A DNA stretch of 64,000 nucleotides, taken from contig NZ_JBASBH010000032.1 of assembly GCF_049651025.1 (NCBI RefSeq), positions 1-64,000 of the forward strand. The letters are read 5' to 3'. Shown here one piece after another: positions 24,937 to 33,440 of the stretch; the first letter of the stretch is position 1, and each line of letters opens with the position of its first letter. The notes beneath the pieces were generated by a model. The model ran no database searches. It saw nothing but the letters and a program-made list of their open reading frames with translations, and was not told where the DNA came from. Source of the stretch: Parvibaculum sp049651025. GTDB taxonomy: Bacteria; Pseudomonadota; Alphaproteobacteria; Parvibaculales; Parvibaculaceae. The position numbers and the translations under genes were made by a program.

Positions 24937-25904
24937 GGCCCGGCTGCTTCCAGAACAGTGCGGAAACCGAGATGGCTCGCTGCCAGATCCGCTTCCTGCC
25001 CCTGTCGCGAGCCCGCGCGATAGCGCATGCAATAATTCGGCGCGCATAAATATGAGCCACCCTTGATGACATGCTGCGCCACATTGCCCGCATAGGCGTC
25101 GCTCGTCCACTCCCATGCATTGCCGATCATGTCGTAAAGGCCGAATCCGTTCGGCTTGAAGCAGCCCGCAGGCGCAAGACCGACGAAACCGTCTTCGCCC
25201 GAATTCATCACCGGAAAAACGCCCTGCCAGGTATTCGCATCCTTGGGCTGATCGTGATCCATGGTCGCATTCGGATTGCCGCCACGCGCCGCCCACTCCC
25301 ATTGCGCTTCGCTCGGCAGCGCCCGGCCCTTCCATTTTGCGTAAGCAAGCGCGTCTTCATAGGCGACGGCGACGACCGGGAAACGCCCGTGCCCCTCAAT
25401 GGAAGTGTCCGGCCCGCCGGGATGGCGCCAGTTCGCGCCGGGAATATATTGCCACCATTGCGTGATGTTGCCGCTGCCGTCGACACTGTTCGGCATGACG
25501 AAGACAACGGCGCCCGCCTTGCGCATATCGTCCGGCAAATTCGGATGCAACGCGGCATCCACCGGGCGCTCGGCGACAGTGACATATCCGGTCGCAGCGA
25601 CGAATTCGGCAAATTGATCGTTGGTCACTTCATGCCGGTCGATCCAGAAGCCCTGCACCGACATTTGCCGAACGGGTTTTTCTTCCGCATAGACCGTATC
25701 GCCCATCTGGAACGTTCCGGCCGGTACGAAAACCATGCCCGGATGCGTGCCCGATGCATCTGTCCCGGCAGCGAGGCAGCGAGGCGGCGCAGCTTGTGCA
25801 AGTTGCGCCGCCTGCCTCCCCCCTTGAACCCATAACATCGCGGCGCCCCCCGCCAGCAATGTAACAAGGCCCAGGATCGATAGGCCGAACCGTCGGCTTG
25901 TCAT
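24933..25904 (-). CDS. Formylglycine-generating enzyme family protein
   Basis: 323-residue SUMF1-type protein. An N-terminal hydrophobic segment (about 6-26) suggests membrane anchoring or export. The FGE fold runs from GMVFVPAGTFQMGD to GFRTVLE, and the two copper-binding active-site cysteines are present, Cys287 and Cys292 in GGSYLCAPNYCMRYR, with the same spacing as human FGE. It oxidises a sulfatase cysteine to formylglycine; its likely client is the sulfatase gene 16 bases upstream. The start at 25904 places the signal segment at the N terminus. Confidence 0.9.
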   Translation of the reverse strand: MTSRRFGLSILGLVTLLAGGAAMLWVQGGRQAAQLAQAAPPRCLAAGTDASGTHPGMVFVPAGTFQMGDTVYAEEKPVRQMSVQGFWIDRHEVTNDQFAEFVAATGYVTVAERPVDAALHPNLPDDMRKAGAVVFVMPNSVDGSGNITQWWQYIPGANWRHPGGPDTSIEGHGRFPVVAVAYEDALAYAKWKGRALPSEAQWEWAARGGNPNATMDHDQPKDANTWQGVFPVMNSGEDGFVGLAPAGCFKPNGFGLYDMIGNAWEWTSDAYAGNVAQHVIKGGSYLCAPNYCMRYRAGSRQGQEADLAASHLGFRTVLEAAGP

Positions 25905-25920
25905 CAATGAAGCCGCCTTC

Positions 25921-27576
25921 TCAGTTCGCCCAGTAGATATATTCGTCGTTCGGGCTCTCCGGCGCATTCGCCGGATGATCGATCGCGATGGCCGCTTCCG
26001 CAAGCGCAGGCCAGCCGGCCTTGTGCTGCTGCCCGTCCACCTCCAGCAGCGCAGCCATCAACTCCGCGACCTTTTCAGGATGAACATCGACGAGGTTTTT
26101 CTGCTCCGTCGGGTCGTCCTTCAGATTGAAGAGCCAGTTCTTCTTCGGCCGCTCGGAAACCTGCAGCTTCCAGTCGCCATCGAGCAGGGTCTTGTAGTCG
26201 CCGGAGCGCCAGTAAAGCGTCTGATGCGGACGACCCGTCTCCTTGCCTTCAAGGAAGGGAATGAGGTTCACGCCATCGACGACGCGATCGGTCGGCACAA
26301 CCGCGCCCGCAGCACCTGCTGCCGTCGCGAAGATGTCGACATGGCCGACAGGTTCGGCAAATTTCGTGCCCTTGGGCAGTGCCGCCGGCCACTTCATGAA
26401 ATAAGGCACATGGATGCCGCCCTCAAAGAAGGTCGCCTTCCAGCCGCGATAGGGCTTGTTGATGTCGGGCAAGCCGATGTAATTCGCGCCGCCATTATCG
26501 CTGGTGAAGATCACCAGCGTATTCTCATCGAGCCCTTCGGCCTTCAATGCCTCGAGAACATGGCCGACATTTCGGTCGAGCGCGCGGATCATCGCCGCAT
26601 AGACGCGCATCTCGTGATCCTTGATCATCGGCAGCGCGTCGTAATCCGCTTTCGTCGCCTGAAGCGGCGTATGCGGCGCATTGAAGGCGAGATACATGAA
26701 GAACGGACGGTTCTTATTCGCCTTGATCGCTTCGACGGCCTGGCCGCCCAGATAATCCGTCATATATTTATCGGGCGCAAAACGCGGGCCGCCATCCTTG
26801 CTCACAGCATAGGGCAGCGCCGCCCAGAGGAACTTGTCGATCGGATCCCAGGGCTGCCTCGACTCCACCATGTCCGGCGCGCCGATAGGTGCATAAAGCT
26901 GCGCGCCCATCATGAAGGCGAGCGACTCGTCAAAGCCCTGCGCGCCCGGCTTCATATCGGCCTGTTCGCCGAGATGCCATTTGCCGAACATCAATGTGTG
27001 ATAGCCCTGCTTCTGCAGAAGCTCGGCCACCGTCACTTCGCTTGCGGGCATGCCCAAGGTGGAGATGGCCGGATAGTTCTCCGCGCGCTCGGGATAATAG
27101 ATGGGCTTGTGAAGACCATGAGCATCCTCGCCAACCATCTTCATGAAAAGCGGATGCGCGGGCGTGAACTCATAGCCAAAGCGCGTCGCATAGCGCCCGG
27201 TCATAATCGCCGCGCGCGAGGGCGCGCAGGTCGCATTGCCCGCATAGCCATTGGTGAGATCGACGCCGTCGGTGGCGATGGAATTCATGTTCGGTGTCGG
27301 CACGACGCCGCCCGCAACACCGCCGCCATTGAAGGTCAGATCGTTGTAGCCGAGGTCGTCGGCCAGAATGAGAATGATATTAGGTGGGCGCTTGCCGGCA
27401 ACGGGCGCCTCCGGCCCCTTTTGCCACGTAACGGGCTGGTTCGGGCCGATGGGATCGCGAAGCTGCGTAATGGCGCGCACGAGAACGATCGGGTTCTGCT
27501 TGATATAGAGCGCCCCTCCGATTGCAACGACAACCAGCACGGCAAGCACGCCCCCGCCCCACTTCAATGCTCTCAT
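25921..27576 (-). CDS. Cys-type arylsulfatase
   Basis: 551-residue sulfatase. N-terminal transmembrane or signal segment (about 5-25), then metal ligands LADDLGYND (about 71-79) and the sulfatase motif C117-A-P-S-R with AAIMTGR, where Cys117 is the formylglycine site. FTSDNGG supplies further metal ligands. It likely acts outside the cytoplasmic membrane on sulfate esters, releasing sulfate. Start at 27576 follows GGGGGGAT. Co-encoded with its modifying enzyme. Substrate unknown. Confidence 0.92.
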   Translation of the reverse strand: MRALKWGGGVLAVLVVVAIGGALYIKQNPIVLVRAITQLRDPIGPNQPVTWQKGPEAPVAGKRPPNIILILADDLGYNDLTFNGGGVAGGVVPTPNMNSIATDGVDLTNGYAGNATCAPSRAAIMTGRYATRFGYEFTPAHPLFMKMVGEDAHGLHKPIYYPERAENYPAISTLGMPASEVTVAELLQKQGYHTLMFGKWHLGEQADMKPGAQGFDESLAFMMGAQLYAPIGAPDMVESRQPWDPIDKFLWAALPYAVSKDGGPRFAPDKYMTDYLGGQAVEAIKANKNRPFFMYLAFNAPHTPLQATKADYDALPMIKDHEMRVYAAMIRALDRNVGHVLEALKAEGLDENTLVIFTSDNGGANYIGLPDINKPYRGWKATFFEGGIHVPYFMKWPAALPKGTKFAEPVGHVDIFATAAGAAGAVVPTDRVVDGVNLIPFLEGKETGRPHQTLYWRSGDYKTLLDGDWKLQVSERPKKNWLFNLKDDPTEQKNLVDVHPEKVAELMAALLEVDGQQHKAGWPALAEAAIAIDHPANAPESPNDEYIYWAN

Positions 27577-27707
27577 ACGATCCCCCCGCCCGGATGCGCC
27601 GCAGTTCGACACATCATTTAATGGATAGCATTACAAAGCTAACCGAAGCAGGCTCGCTGCGCAATGGAGGGAGATGCGGAAATGATCCGAAAAATGCGGA
27701 GACGCGG

Positions 27708-28364
27708 TCAGCGCCCCGGCTGGCCATAGGTGCGGAACTTCTCGACGACGCGAGCCATTTCGGCATCGCTGAGAAGATCGGGCTCGCCGATTTGCAGCGC
27801 CCGCCAATATTGGCCGGCCAGCGTTTCAACCTCATGGGCGAGCTTCAGCGCCTCGTCGAGGCTTTGCCCAAGCGCGATCTGGCCGTGATGGGCGAGCAGA
27901 CAGGCCTTGCGGTCCTGCAATGCCGCAACAGCGTGTCGGCCAAGCTCTTCCGATCCGAAGGTGGCATAGGGCGCGCAGCGAATATCGCGCCCGCCAAGCA
28001 ACGCGACCATGTAATGAAACGGCGGAATGTCGCGCTTCATCACAGCAAGCGTTACCGCATAGTCCGAATGCGCGTGAACGACGGCCCGGGCATCGGCCCG
28101 CGCGGCATAGATCGCCGCATGCATGTGCCACTCGCTCGAGGGCGCGAGGCTGCCTTCAGGCACGCGCCCATCCAGCCCCATCCAGACGATATCGCCCGGC
28201 AAAAGGTCGTGATAGGCAAATCCCGTCGGCGTGATGAGCATGCCGTCGCGCCAGCGCAACGACACATTGCCGGAGCGCTGCGGCGACAGCCCCGTGCGCT
28301 CAAGATCGAGACCGGCATCGATCACGCTTTGCCGCGCCCAGGCTTCGTCGGAAACCTCAGCCAC
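27708..28364 (-). CDS. Class II aldolase, FucA/Ald2-like
   Basis: 218-residue zinc aldolase of the class II/adducin family. Zinc ligands are visible as HAHSDYAV and AHHGQIALG, with GNVSLRWRDGMLITPTG near the N terminus and the FucA-type region LGGRDIRCAPYATFGSEELGRHAV. GTG 28364 is favoured; it overlaps the end of mtnA by 8 bases. Next to mtnA and mtnP it best fits the aldolase that splits 5-methylthioribulose-1-phosphate (or the 5-deoxy analogue) into DHAP and an aldehyde. MtnB dehydratase, from the same superfamily, is the alternative. Confidence 0.8.
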   Translation of the reverse strand: MAEVSDEAWARQSVIDAGLDLERTGLSPQRSGNVSLRWRDGMLITPTGFAYHDLLPGDIVWMGLDGRVPEGSLAPSSEWHMHAAIYAARADARAVVHAHSDYAVTLAVMKRDIPPFHYMVALLGGRDIRCAPYATFGSEELGRHAVAALQDRKACLLAHHGQIALGQSLDEALKLAHEVETLAGQYWRALQIGEPDLLSDAEMARVVEKFRTYGQPGR

Positions 28365-29454
28365 GTTTGCGCTCGGGATAGAGGGTGAGCAACCCCTCGC
28401 GGCTCGCCGCCGCAATGCCGCGCTCGGTGATGAGGCCGGTGACGAGGCGCGCAGGCGTCACGTCGAAGCCGTAATTCGCAGCCTCGCTGCCGGGCGCCGA
28501 AATCTCGACGGTCACGATCTCGCCCTGCGCGGTTCGCCCCGTCATATGCGTGACCTCGCGCGCTGAGCGCTGTTCGATTGGAATTTCCGCGACGCCATCA
28601 TCCAGCGTCCAGTCTATCGTCGTATACGGCAGCGCGACGTAAAACGGCACGTCATTGTCTTCGGCAGCAAGCGCCTTCAGATAGGTGCCGATCTTGTTTG
28701 CAACGTCGCCGCGCGATGTCGTGCGATCCGTGCCGACGATGCAGAGATCGACAAGCCCGTGCTGCATCAAATGACCGCCCGCATTGTCGGGAATGATCGT
28801 ATGCGGCACGCCGTGGCGACCCAGCTCGAAGGCGGTGAGCGAGGCGCCCTGATTGCGTGGCCGCGTCTCATCGACCCAGACGTGAACGGGCAGCCCCGCA
28901 TCATGCGCCATATAGATCGGCGCGAGCGCCGTGCCCCAATCGACGCAGGCGAGCCAGCCCGCATTGCAATGCGTCAGCACATTGACGGTCTTGCCGGGTT
29001 TTGATTCCGCATGGCCGCGAATAAGCTTCAGCCCCTGCTCGCCGATCTTGCGGCAGATTTCAACATCGTCGTCGCAGATCTTCGCCGCTGCCGCATAAGC
29101 GGCCTCGACGCGCGCATTGTGCCCGTGGGGCGAAACGGCGCGAAGCATTTCATCGAGCGCCCATTTGAGATTGATCGCCGTGGGACGCGTCGCCGCCAGC
29201 ATTTCATAGGCTTCGTGAAGCGCCGCATCGGATGCATCGTCGCGAAGCGCGAGGCAAATCCCGTAAGCAGCCGTCGCACCGATCAGCGGTGCGCCGCGCA
29301 CAATCATATCCTTGATCGCGCGCGCGGCATCTTCGGCATTGCGCAGACGCAGCGTCTTGAATTCATGCGGCAGCTTCGTCTGGTCGATCACCTCGATGGA
29401 CCAACCGTCATCCGCAACCCAGATCGTACGATAGTGAACGCCGTCGATTTTCAT
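28357..29454 (-). CDS. mtnA: S-methyl-5-thioribose-1-phosphate isomerase
   Basis: 365-residue aldose-ketose isomerase of the eIF2B-like family, converting methylthioribose-1-phosphate to methylthioribulose-1-phosphate. Conserved blocks: MIVRGAPLIGATAAYG, LTHCNAGWLA with the catalytic Cys, VDETRPRNQGA, DNAGGHLM and GTDRTTSRGDVANKIGTY with the catalytic Asp. Start at 29454 is preceded by GGAGG. It overlaps the aldolase gene and is read from the same strand as mtnP and apt further upstream. Confidence 0.95.
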   Translation of the reverse strand: MKIDGVHYRTIWVADDGWSIEVIDQTKLPHEFKTLRLRNAEDAARAIKDMIVRGAPLIGATAAYGICLALRDDASDAALHEAYEMLAATRPTAINLKWALDEMLRAVSPHGHNARVEAAYAAAAKICDDDVEICRKIGEQGLKLIRGHAESKPGKTVNVLTHCNAGWLACVDWGTALAPIYMAHDAGLPVHVWVDETRPRNQGASLTAFELGRHGVPHTIIPDNAGGHLMQHGLVDLCIVGTDRTTSRGDVANKIGTYLKALAAEDNDVPFYVALPYTTIDWTLDDGVAEIPIEQRSAREVTHMTGRTAQGEIVTVEISAPGSEAANYGFDVTPARLVTGLITERGIAAASREGLLTLYPERKRG

Positions 29455-29476
29455 GGGCCTAACCTCCACGCGATTG

Positions 29477-31027
29477 TCAGTCGCCGTTGCGGCTCGGACA
29501 ATCCTCAATTTCCAACTCGGCGATGCGGCGACCTTCCATCTTCGTCACCGTGAAGGCAAGGTCGTCGCGTTCGAGCCTGTCGCCAAGCTCGGGCAAACGC
29601 CCGAGATACCACATCACATACCCCGCAATAGTCGAATAATTATCGCCCTGTGTTGCGAGATCCCGCCCTATCGCGACGGACAGATGGCGCACATCGGACC
29701 AGCCCTCGACGCGCCAATGGCCGTCGCCGATTTTCGTCAGCCAATGCTCGCCGTCTTCGTCATCGGGAAATTCGCCGGCAATGGCCTCCAGCATATCGGT
29801 CGAGGTGACGAGGCCTTGAATGCCGCCATATTCGTCGGTGATGAAAGCAAGCTGAACGCGCGTGAGCCGGAACATGTCGAGCAGCTTCAGCACGCCGAGC
29901 CCTTCATGCACGACGAGCGGCTCGCGGATGCTGCGCGCTTCGTCGATGGCGCCCCGCGTCAGCAGGTCTTCCATCAGATCCTTGGCGCGCGCATAGCCGA
30001 CGAGATCGTCAACACTTGTCCGGCACACCGGATAAAGCCCGTGCGGCGAGTTGCGCAGAATGTCGAGCAGCTTCTCCGGATCATCGGCAAGCGACACCCA
30101 GACAATCTCGCGCCGCGGCGTCATGATCGAACTGACAGGCCGCTCGCCCAGCATCAAAACGCCGCTGACCATGCTGCGTTCTTCGGCGCCGAAGACGCGC
30201 CCCTCCGCTTCCGTCGCGCCGTTGCCGGAGCCCGCTTCGCCATCTTCGACAGAGCCGCCGAGAAGCCGGAAAATGGCTTCCGCCGTGCGCTGGCGGAACG
30301 GCATCGCCGCCACCTGCTTTGCCCTGTTCCTCTGCGTCCACTGGTTGAAGGCTTCGATGAGAATGGAAAAGCCGATGGCCGCGTAAAGATAGCCCTTGGG
30401 AATATGAAAGCCGAAACCATCCGCGATGAGGCTGAAGCCGATCATCATCAGAAAGCCGAGGCAGAGCACGACGACGGTGGGATGCGCATTGACGAATGTC
30501 GTCAGCGGCTTCGATGCAAGCATCATCACGAGAATGGCGATGATGACGGCGGCCATCATCACCGGCAGGCTGTCGACCATGCCGACGGCGGTGACGACGC
30601 TGTCGATCGAGAACACGGCGTCGAGAATGATGATCTGCGTGACGATGAGCCAGAAGCCCGCATGCACCTTGGCGGTGTTGCGGCTCTCATGCGGCGGCTC
30701 AAGCCGCTCATGCAGTTCCATCGTCGCCTTGGCGAGCAGGAATATACCGCCGCCCAGCATGATGAGATCGCGCCCCGATACGGAAAATCCGTAAATGGTG
30801 ACAAGCGGCGCGGTCAGCGTCACGAGCCATGAAATGCTCGCAAGCAATGCAAGGCGCATGATGAGCGCGAGGCTGAGGCCTGTGAGACGCGCGTGATCGC
30901 GCTGATGCGGCGGCAGCTTGTCCGCAAGGATCGCGATGAATACGAGATTGTCTATGCCGAGAACGATCTCGAGCACGACAAGGGTAGCAAGGCCTATCCA
31001 GATCGTCGGATCAGCAATCCATTCCAT
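29477..31027 (-). CDS. TerC-family membrane protein with CBS and CorC domains
   Basis: 516 residues. The N-terminal half (about 1-240) is a TerC-type membrane module with the paired acidic motifs LGIDNLVFI and FSIDSVVTAVG inside helices; two CBS domains follow (about 300-420) and a CorC/HlyC-like domain closes the protein. This YoaE/YegH layout is linked to metal or ion transport. It lies between mtnA and apt on the same strand with short gaps, but no functional link to methylthioadenosine salvage is evident. Confidence 0.88.
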   Translation of the reverse strand: MEWIADPTIWIGLATLVVLEIVLGIDNLVFIAILADKLPPHQRDHARLTGLSLALIMRLALLASISWLVTLTAPLVTIYGFSVSGRDLIMLGGGIFLLAKATMELHERLEPPHESRNTAKVHAGFWLIVTQIIILDAVFSIDSVVTAVGMVDSLPVMMAAVIIAILVMMLASKPLTTFVNAHPTVVVLCLGFLMMIGFSLIADGFGFHIPKGYLYAAIGFSILIEAFNQWTQRNRAKQVAAMPFRQRTAEAIFRLLGGSVEDGEAGSGNGATEAEGRVFGAEERSMVSGVLMLGERPVSSIMTPRREIVWVSLADDPEKLLDILRNSPHGLYPVCRTSVDDLVGYARAKDLMEDLLTRGAIDEARSIREPLVVHEGLGVLKLLDMFRLTRVQLAFITDEYGGIQGLVTSTDMLEAIAGEFPDDEDGEHWLTKIGDGHWRVEGWSDVRHLSVAIGRDLATQGDNYSTIAGYVMWYLGRLPELGDRLERDDLAFTVTKMEGRRIAELEIEDCPSRNGD

Positions 31028-31036
31028 CGGGGGTTT

Positions 31037-31564
31037 TTAGTGCCCTTCAAATGAGCAGAGAGACAGGACTTCAATGTCGAGCGCTTCGAGACGCTCGCGC
31101 CCGCCAAGATCGGAAAGCTCGATGACAAAACTGGCCGCCAGCACATTGCCGCCCGTGCGCGCGACGAGTTTTACGGCCGCTTCCGCCGTGCCGCCGGTTG
31201 CGATCAGATCGTCGATCAGCAAGACGCGCGCGCCCTCGGCAATGGCGTCGGTGTGAATCTCGACCATGTCGGTGCCATATTCGAGATCATATTCCTCAGC
31301 GATCGTCTTCCAGGGCAGCTTGCCCTTCTTGCGCACCGGCACGAAGCCAAGACCGAGCTGATGGGCGACCGCGCCACCAAGAATGAAGCCGCGCGCTTCA
31401 ATGCCCGCAACGACATCGAACTTGGCGCCCTGATGCAACTGGACCAGCGCATCGACGGCCGTGCGAAAGCCTTCTGCGTCGCCAAGCAGCGTGGTGATGT
31501 CGCGGAACATGATGCCGGGTTTGGGATAATCCGGGATCGAGCGAATGAATTTCTTCACATCCAT
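31037..31564 (-). CDS. apt: Adenine phosphoribosyltransferase
   Basis: 175-residue enzyme joining adenine and PRPP to AMP. PRPP motif VLLIDDLIATGGTAEAA, plus FRDITTLLGD and EARGFILG regions typical of Apt. It is 14 bases after mtnP, whose reaction releases adenine from methylthioadenosine, so the pair recycles the purine base. Confidence 0.95.
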   Translation of the reverse strand: MDVKKFIRSIPDYPKPGIMFRDITTLLGDAEGFRTAVDALVQLHQGAKFDVVAGIEARGFILGGAVAHQLGLGFVPVRKKGKLPWKTIAEEYDLEYGTDMVEIHTDAIAEGARVLLIDDLIATGGTAEAAVKLVARTGGNVLAASFVIELSDLGGRERLEALDIEVLSLCSFEGH

Positions 31565-31578
31565 AGTCCTGTAAATCC

Positions 31579-32466
31579 TTAGGCCTTCAGCACACGGCCC
31601 GCCACCGCGTCGAGCCTCTTGATGAGCGCGGGATCGCGCTTGTCGGGAGCGGTGATGAGCGCATTGTCGAGAGCGGTGTCGATGCCCTGCGGCGAGGGCG
31701 TACGCTTCGGGCCGAAACTCGTCGCCACTGCGCGCAAGACTGTGCGCGACTGAACGGCATTTTCGCCGAGAATTCTGACGACCGAGGCAACATCCACGTT
31801 GTCGTGATGCGGATGCCAGCAGTCGTAATCCGTCACCATGGCGACCGTCGCATATGGAATTTCCGCCTCGCGGGCGAGTTTTGCTTCCGGCATGTTGGTC
31901 ATGCCGATCACGGAGCAGCCCCAGGAGCGATAGAGGTTTGATTCCGCCAGCGTCGAGAATTGCGGGCCTTCCATGACCATGTAGGTGCCGCCGCGCGCAT
32001 GGGGAATGCCATGCGCCTTGCAGGCCGCCTCGATATGGTCGCCAAGCCGCGAGCAGACGGGCTCGGCCATCGACACGTGAGCAACGAGGCCGGGGCCGAA
32101 GAAGCTCTTTTCGCGGGCGAATGAGCGATCGATGAACTGATCGACGATGACGAAAGTGCCCGGCGGCAATTCTTCCTTCAGCGAACCGACAGCCGAGACG
32201 GAGATGATGTCCGTCACGCCCGCGCGCTTCATCGCGTCGATATTGGCGCGATAATTGATGCTGGAAGGCGAATGCACGTGGCCCCGTCCGTGGCGCGGCA
32301 GGAAAACCATCTCCACATCGCCGCTATCGGTGGGCAGCACGCCAAAGTGCAGCGCATCGGACGGCTCGCCCCAGGGGCTCGCCACATGCTCCCAGCGCTC
32401 ATTCTTGAGCCCCGGAAACTCGTAAACGCCGCTGCCTCCGATAACGCCCAGAACCGTCTTCGTCAT
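31579..32466 (-). CDS. mtnP: S-methyl-5'-thioadenosine phosphorylase
   Basis: 295-residue trimeric-type nucleoside phosphorylase. Conserved IGGSGVYEF at the N terminus (phosphate site), LPRHGRGH, NYRANI, SAVGSLKEELPPG, EGPQFST and GMTNMPEAKLAREAEI, which binds the nucleoside. It cleaves methylthioadenosine (from polyamine and AHL synthesis) to adenine and methylthioribose-1-phosphate, feeding apt and mtnA. First gene of this leftward group; the bc1 terminator lies upstream. Confidence 0.95.
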   Translation of the reverse strand: MTKTVLGVIGGSGVYEFPGLKNERWEHVASPWGEPSDALHFGVLPTDSGDVEMVFLPRHGRGHVHSPSSINYRANIDAMKRAGVTDIISVSAVGSLKEELPPGTFVIVDQFIDRSFAREKSFFGPGLVAHVSMAEPVCSRLGDHIEAACKAHGIPHARGGTYMVMEGPQFSTLAESNLYRSWGCSVIGMTNMPEAKLAREAEIPYATVAMVTDYDCWHPHHDNVDVASVVRILGENAVQSRTVLRAVATSFGPKRTPSPQGIDTALDNALITAPDKRDPALIKRLDAVAGRVLKA

Positions 32467-32567
32467 ACCGACCTCTTACCGCCTCCGCGCCGCGCAGGCG
32501 GCAAACGTAATAAATGCCCGCTCGCGCGGGCCGCGAAACATAACAAACTAATGCGTCGCGGACATGA

Positions 32568-32593
32568 AAAAGGGCCCCACACGAGGCCCTTTT
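32568..32593 (-). terminator. Terminator of the petABC operon
   Basis: AAAAGGGCC / GGCCCTTTT stem (32568-32576 with 32585-32593) with an 8-base loop; on the minus strand it ends in a T5 run. It stands 27 bases after the petC stop. Confidence 0.88.
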
Positions 32594-32619
32594 CCTAAAT
32601 CCGATTGTCTGCGGCCCGT

Positions 32620-33423
32620 TTAGTGCTGGTCGGACCAGACTTTGCGCGTCGCAAAGAAGAGAATTCCTGCGAGCACCAGAAGGTAGATCATGACCTGGAA
32701 GCCCATGCGATGGCGCTGTTCGAGCTTGGGCTCTGCAGTCCACATCATGAACGCCGAAACGTCCTTCGACATCTGATCGACCGTATTGGGCGTGCCGTCG
32801 CCGTAATCGACCTGGCCTTCCGCAAGCGGCGGCGGCATGGCGATCACGCCGCTACCCGCAGCAAAATACGGGTTGTAATGACCGCCTGCCGGCATGGCTA
32901 CGTCCGCCGGTGCATCCTTGTAGCCCGTCAGCAGGGCATGGATGTAATCGGGGCCGCCGTTACGCGCCTTGGCGAGCAACGACAGGTCCGGCGGCGCAGC
33001 GCCGAGCGAGGCGGCTGCCGCTTCCGGATTCGGATAGGGAGCCGGCATCTTGTCCTTGCCTTCGCCGGGACGCTCGAACATGTCGCCGGACTGATCGGGG
33101 CCGTCCTGCACCTTGATTTCGGCGGCAAGCGCCTTCACTTCCGGGCCGCTGAACTCCGGCCCACCGGGCTCGCCCAGATTGCGGAAGTGGATGAGGTCCA
33201 TCGAATGGCAGCTTGCGCAGACTTCCTTGTAGACCTTGTAACCGCGACGAAGCTGGCTGCGGTCAAAGGTGCCGAAGGGGCCGTTGAACGACCAGTCCAC
33301 ATGTTCCATTTCCGGACCGCTCTCCGCTGCCTGAACGGAGGCAGTGGAGACGAAGGCCGCGGCCATGGCGACCGTCGCAAAGGCGGCCACGGTGGAAAGC
33401 TTCTGGATCATCTTCATTTTCAT
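32620..33423 (-). CDS. petC: Cytochrome c1 of the bc1 complex
   Basis: 267-residue haem protein. N-terminal signal peptide (cleavage likely after about residue 33), haem motif C69-A-S-C72-H73, and a C-terminal membrane anchor MIYLLVLAGILFFATRKVW. The axial Met likely lies in GSGVIAMPPPL. It passes electrons from the Rieske centre to cytochrome c on the periplasmic side. Last gene of petABC. Confidence 0.96.
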   Translation of the reverse strand: MKMKMIQKLSTVAAFATVAMAAAFVSTASVQAAESGPEMEHVDWSFNGPFGTFDRSQLRRGYKVYKEVCASCHSMDLIHFRNLGEPGGPEFSGPEVKALAAEIKVQDGPDQSGDMFERPGEGKDKMPAPYPNPEAAAASLGAAPPDLSLLAKARNGGPDYIHALLTGYKDAPADVAMPAGGHYNPYFAAGSGVIAMPPPLAEGQVDYGDGTPNTVDQMSKDVSAFMMWTAEPKLEQRHRMGFQVMIYLLVLAGILFFATRKVWSDQH

Positions 33424-33440
33424 ATCCGTCTCTCCCCCAC

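Noticed and set aside
25975..27621. 548-codon open frame on the plus strand
   Set aside because: Antisense to the sulfatase with its CAPSR motif; the antisense product is Arg/His-rich and resembles no family.
27708..28364. Calling the aldolase MtnB (methylthioribulose-1-phosphate dehydratase)
   Set aside because: The RCAPYATFG and GGRD segments are FucA/Ald2-like and mtnC/mtnD are not nearby; kept as an alternative only.
28364..28415. Longer N terminus for the class II aldolase
   Set aside because: The extra residues overlap mtnA deeply and do not resemble the family; GTG 28364 fits better.
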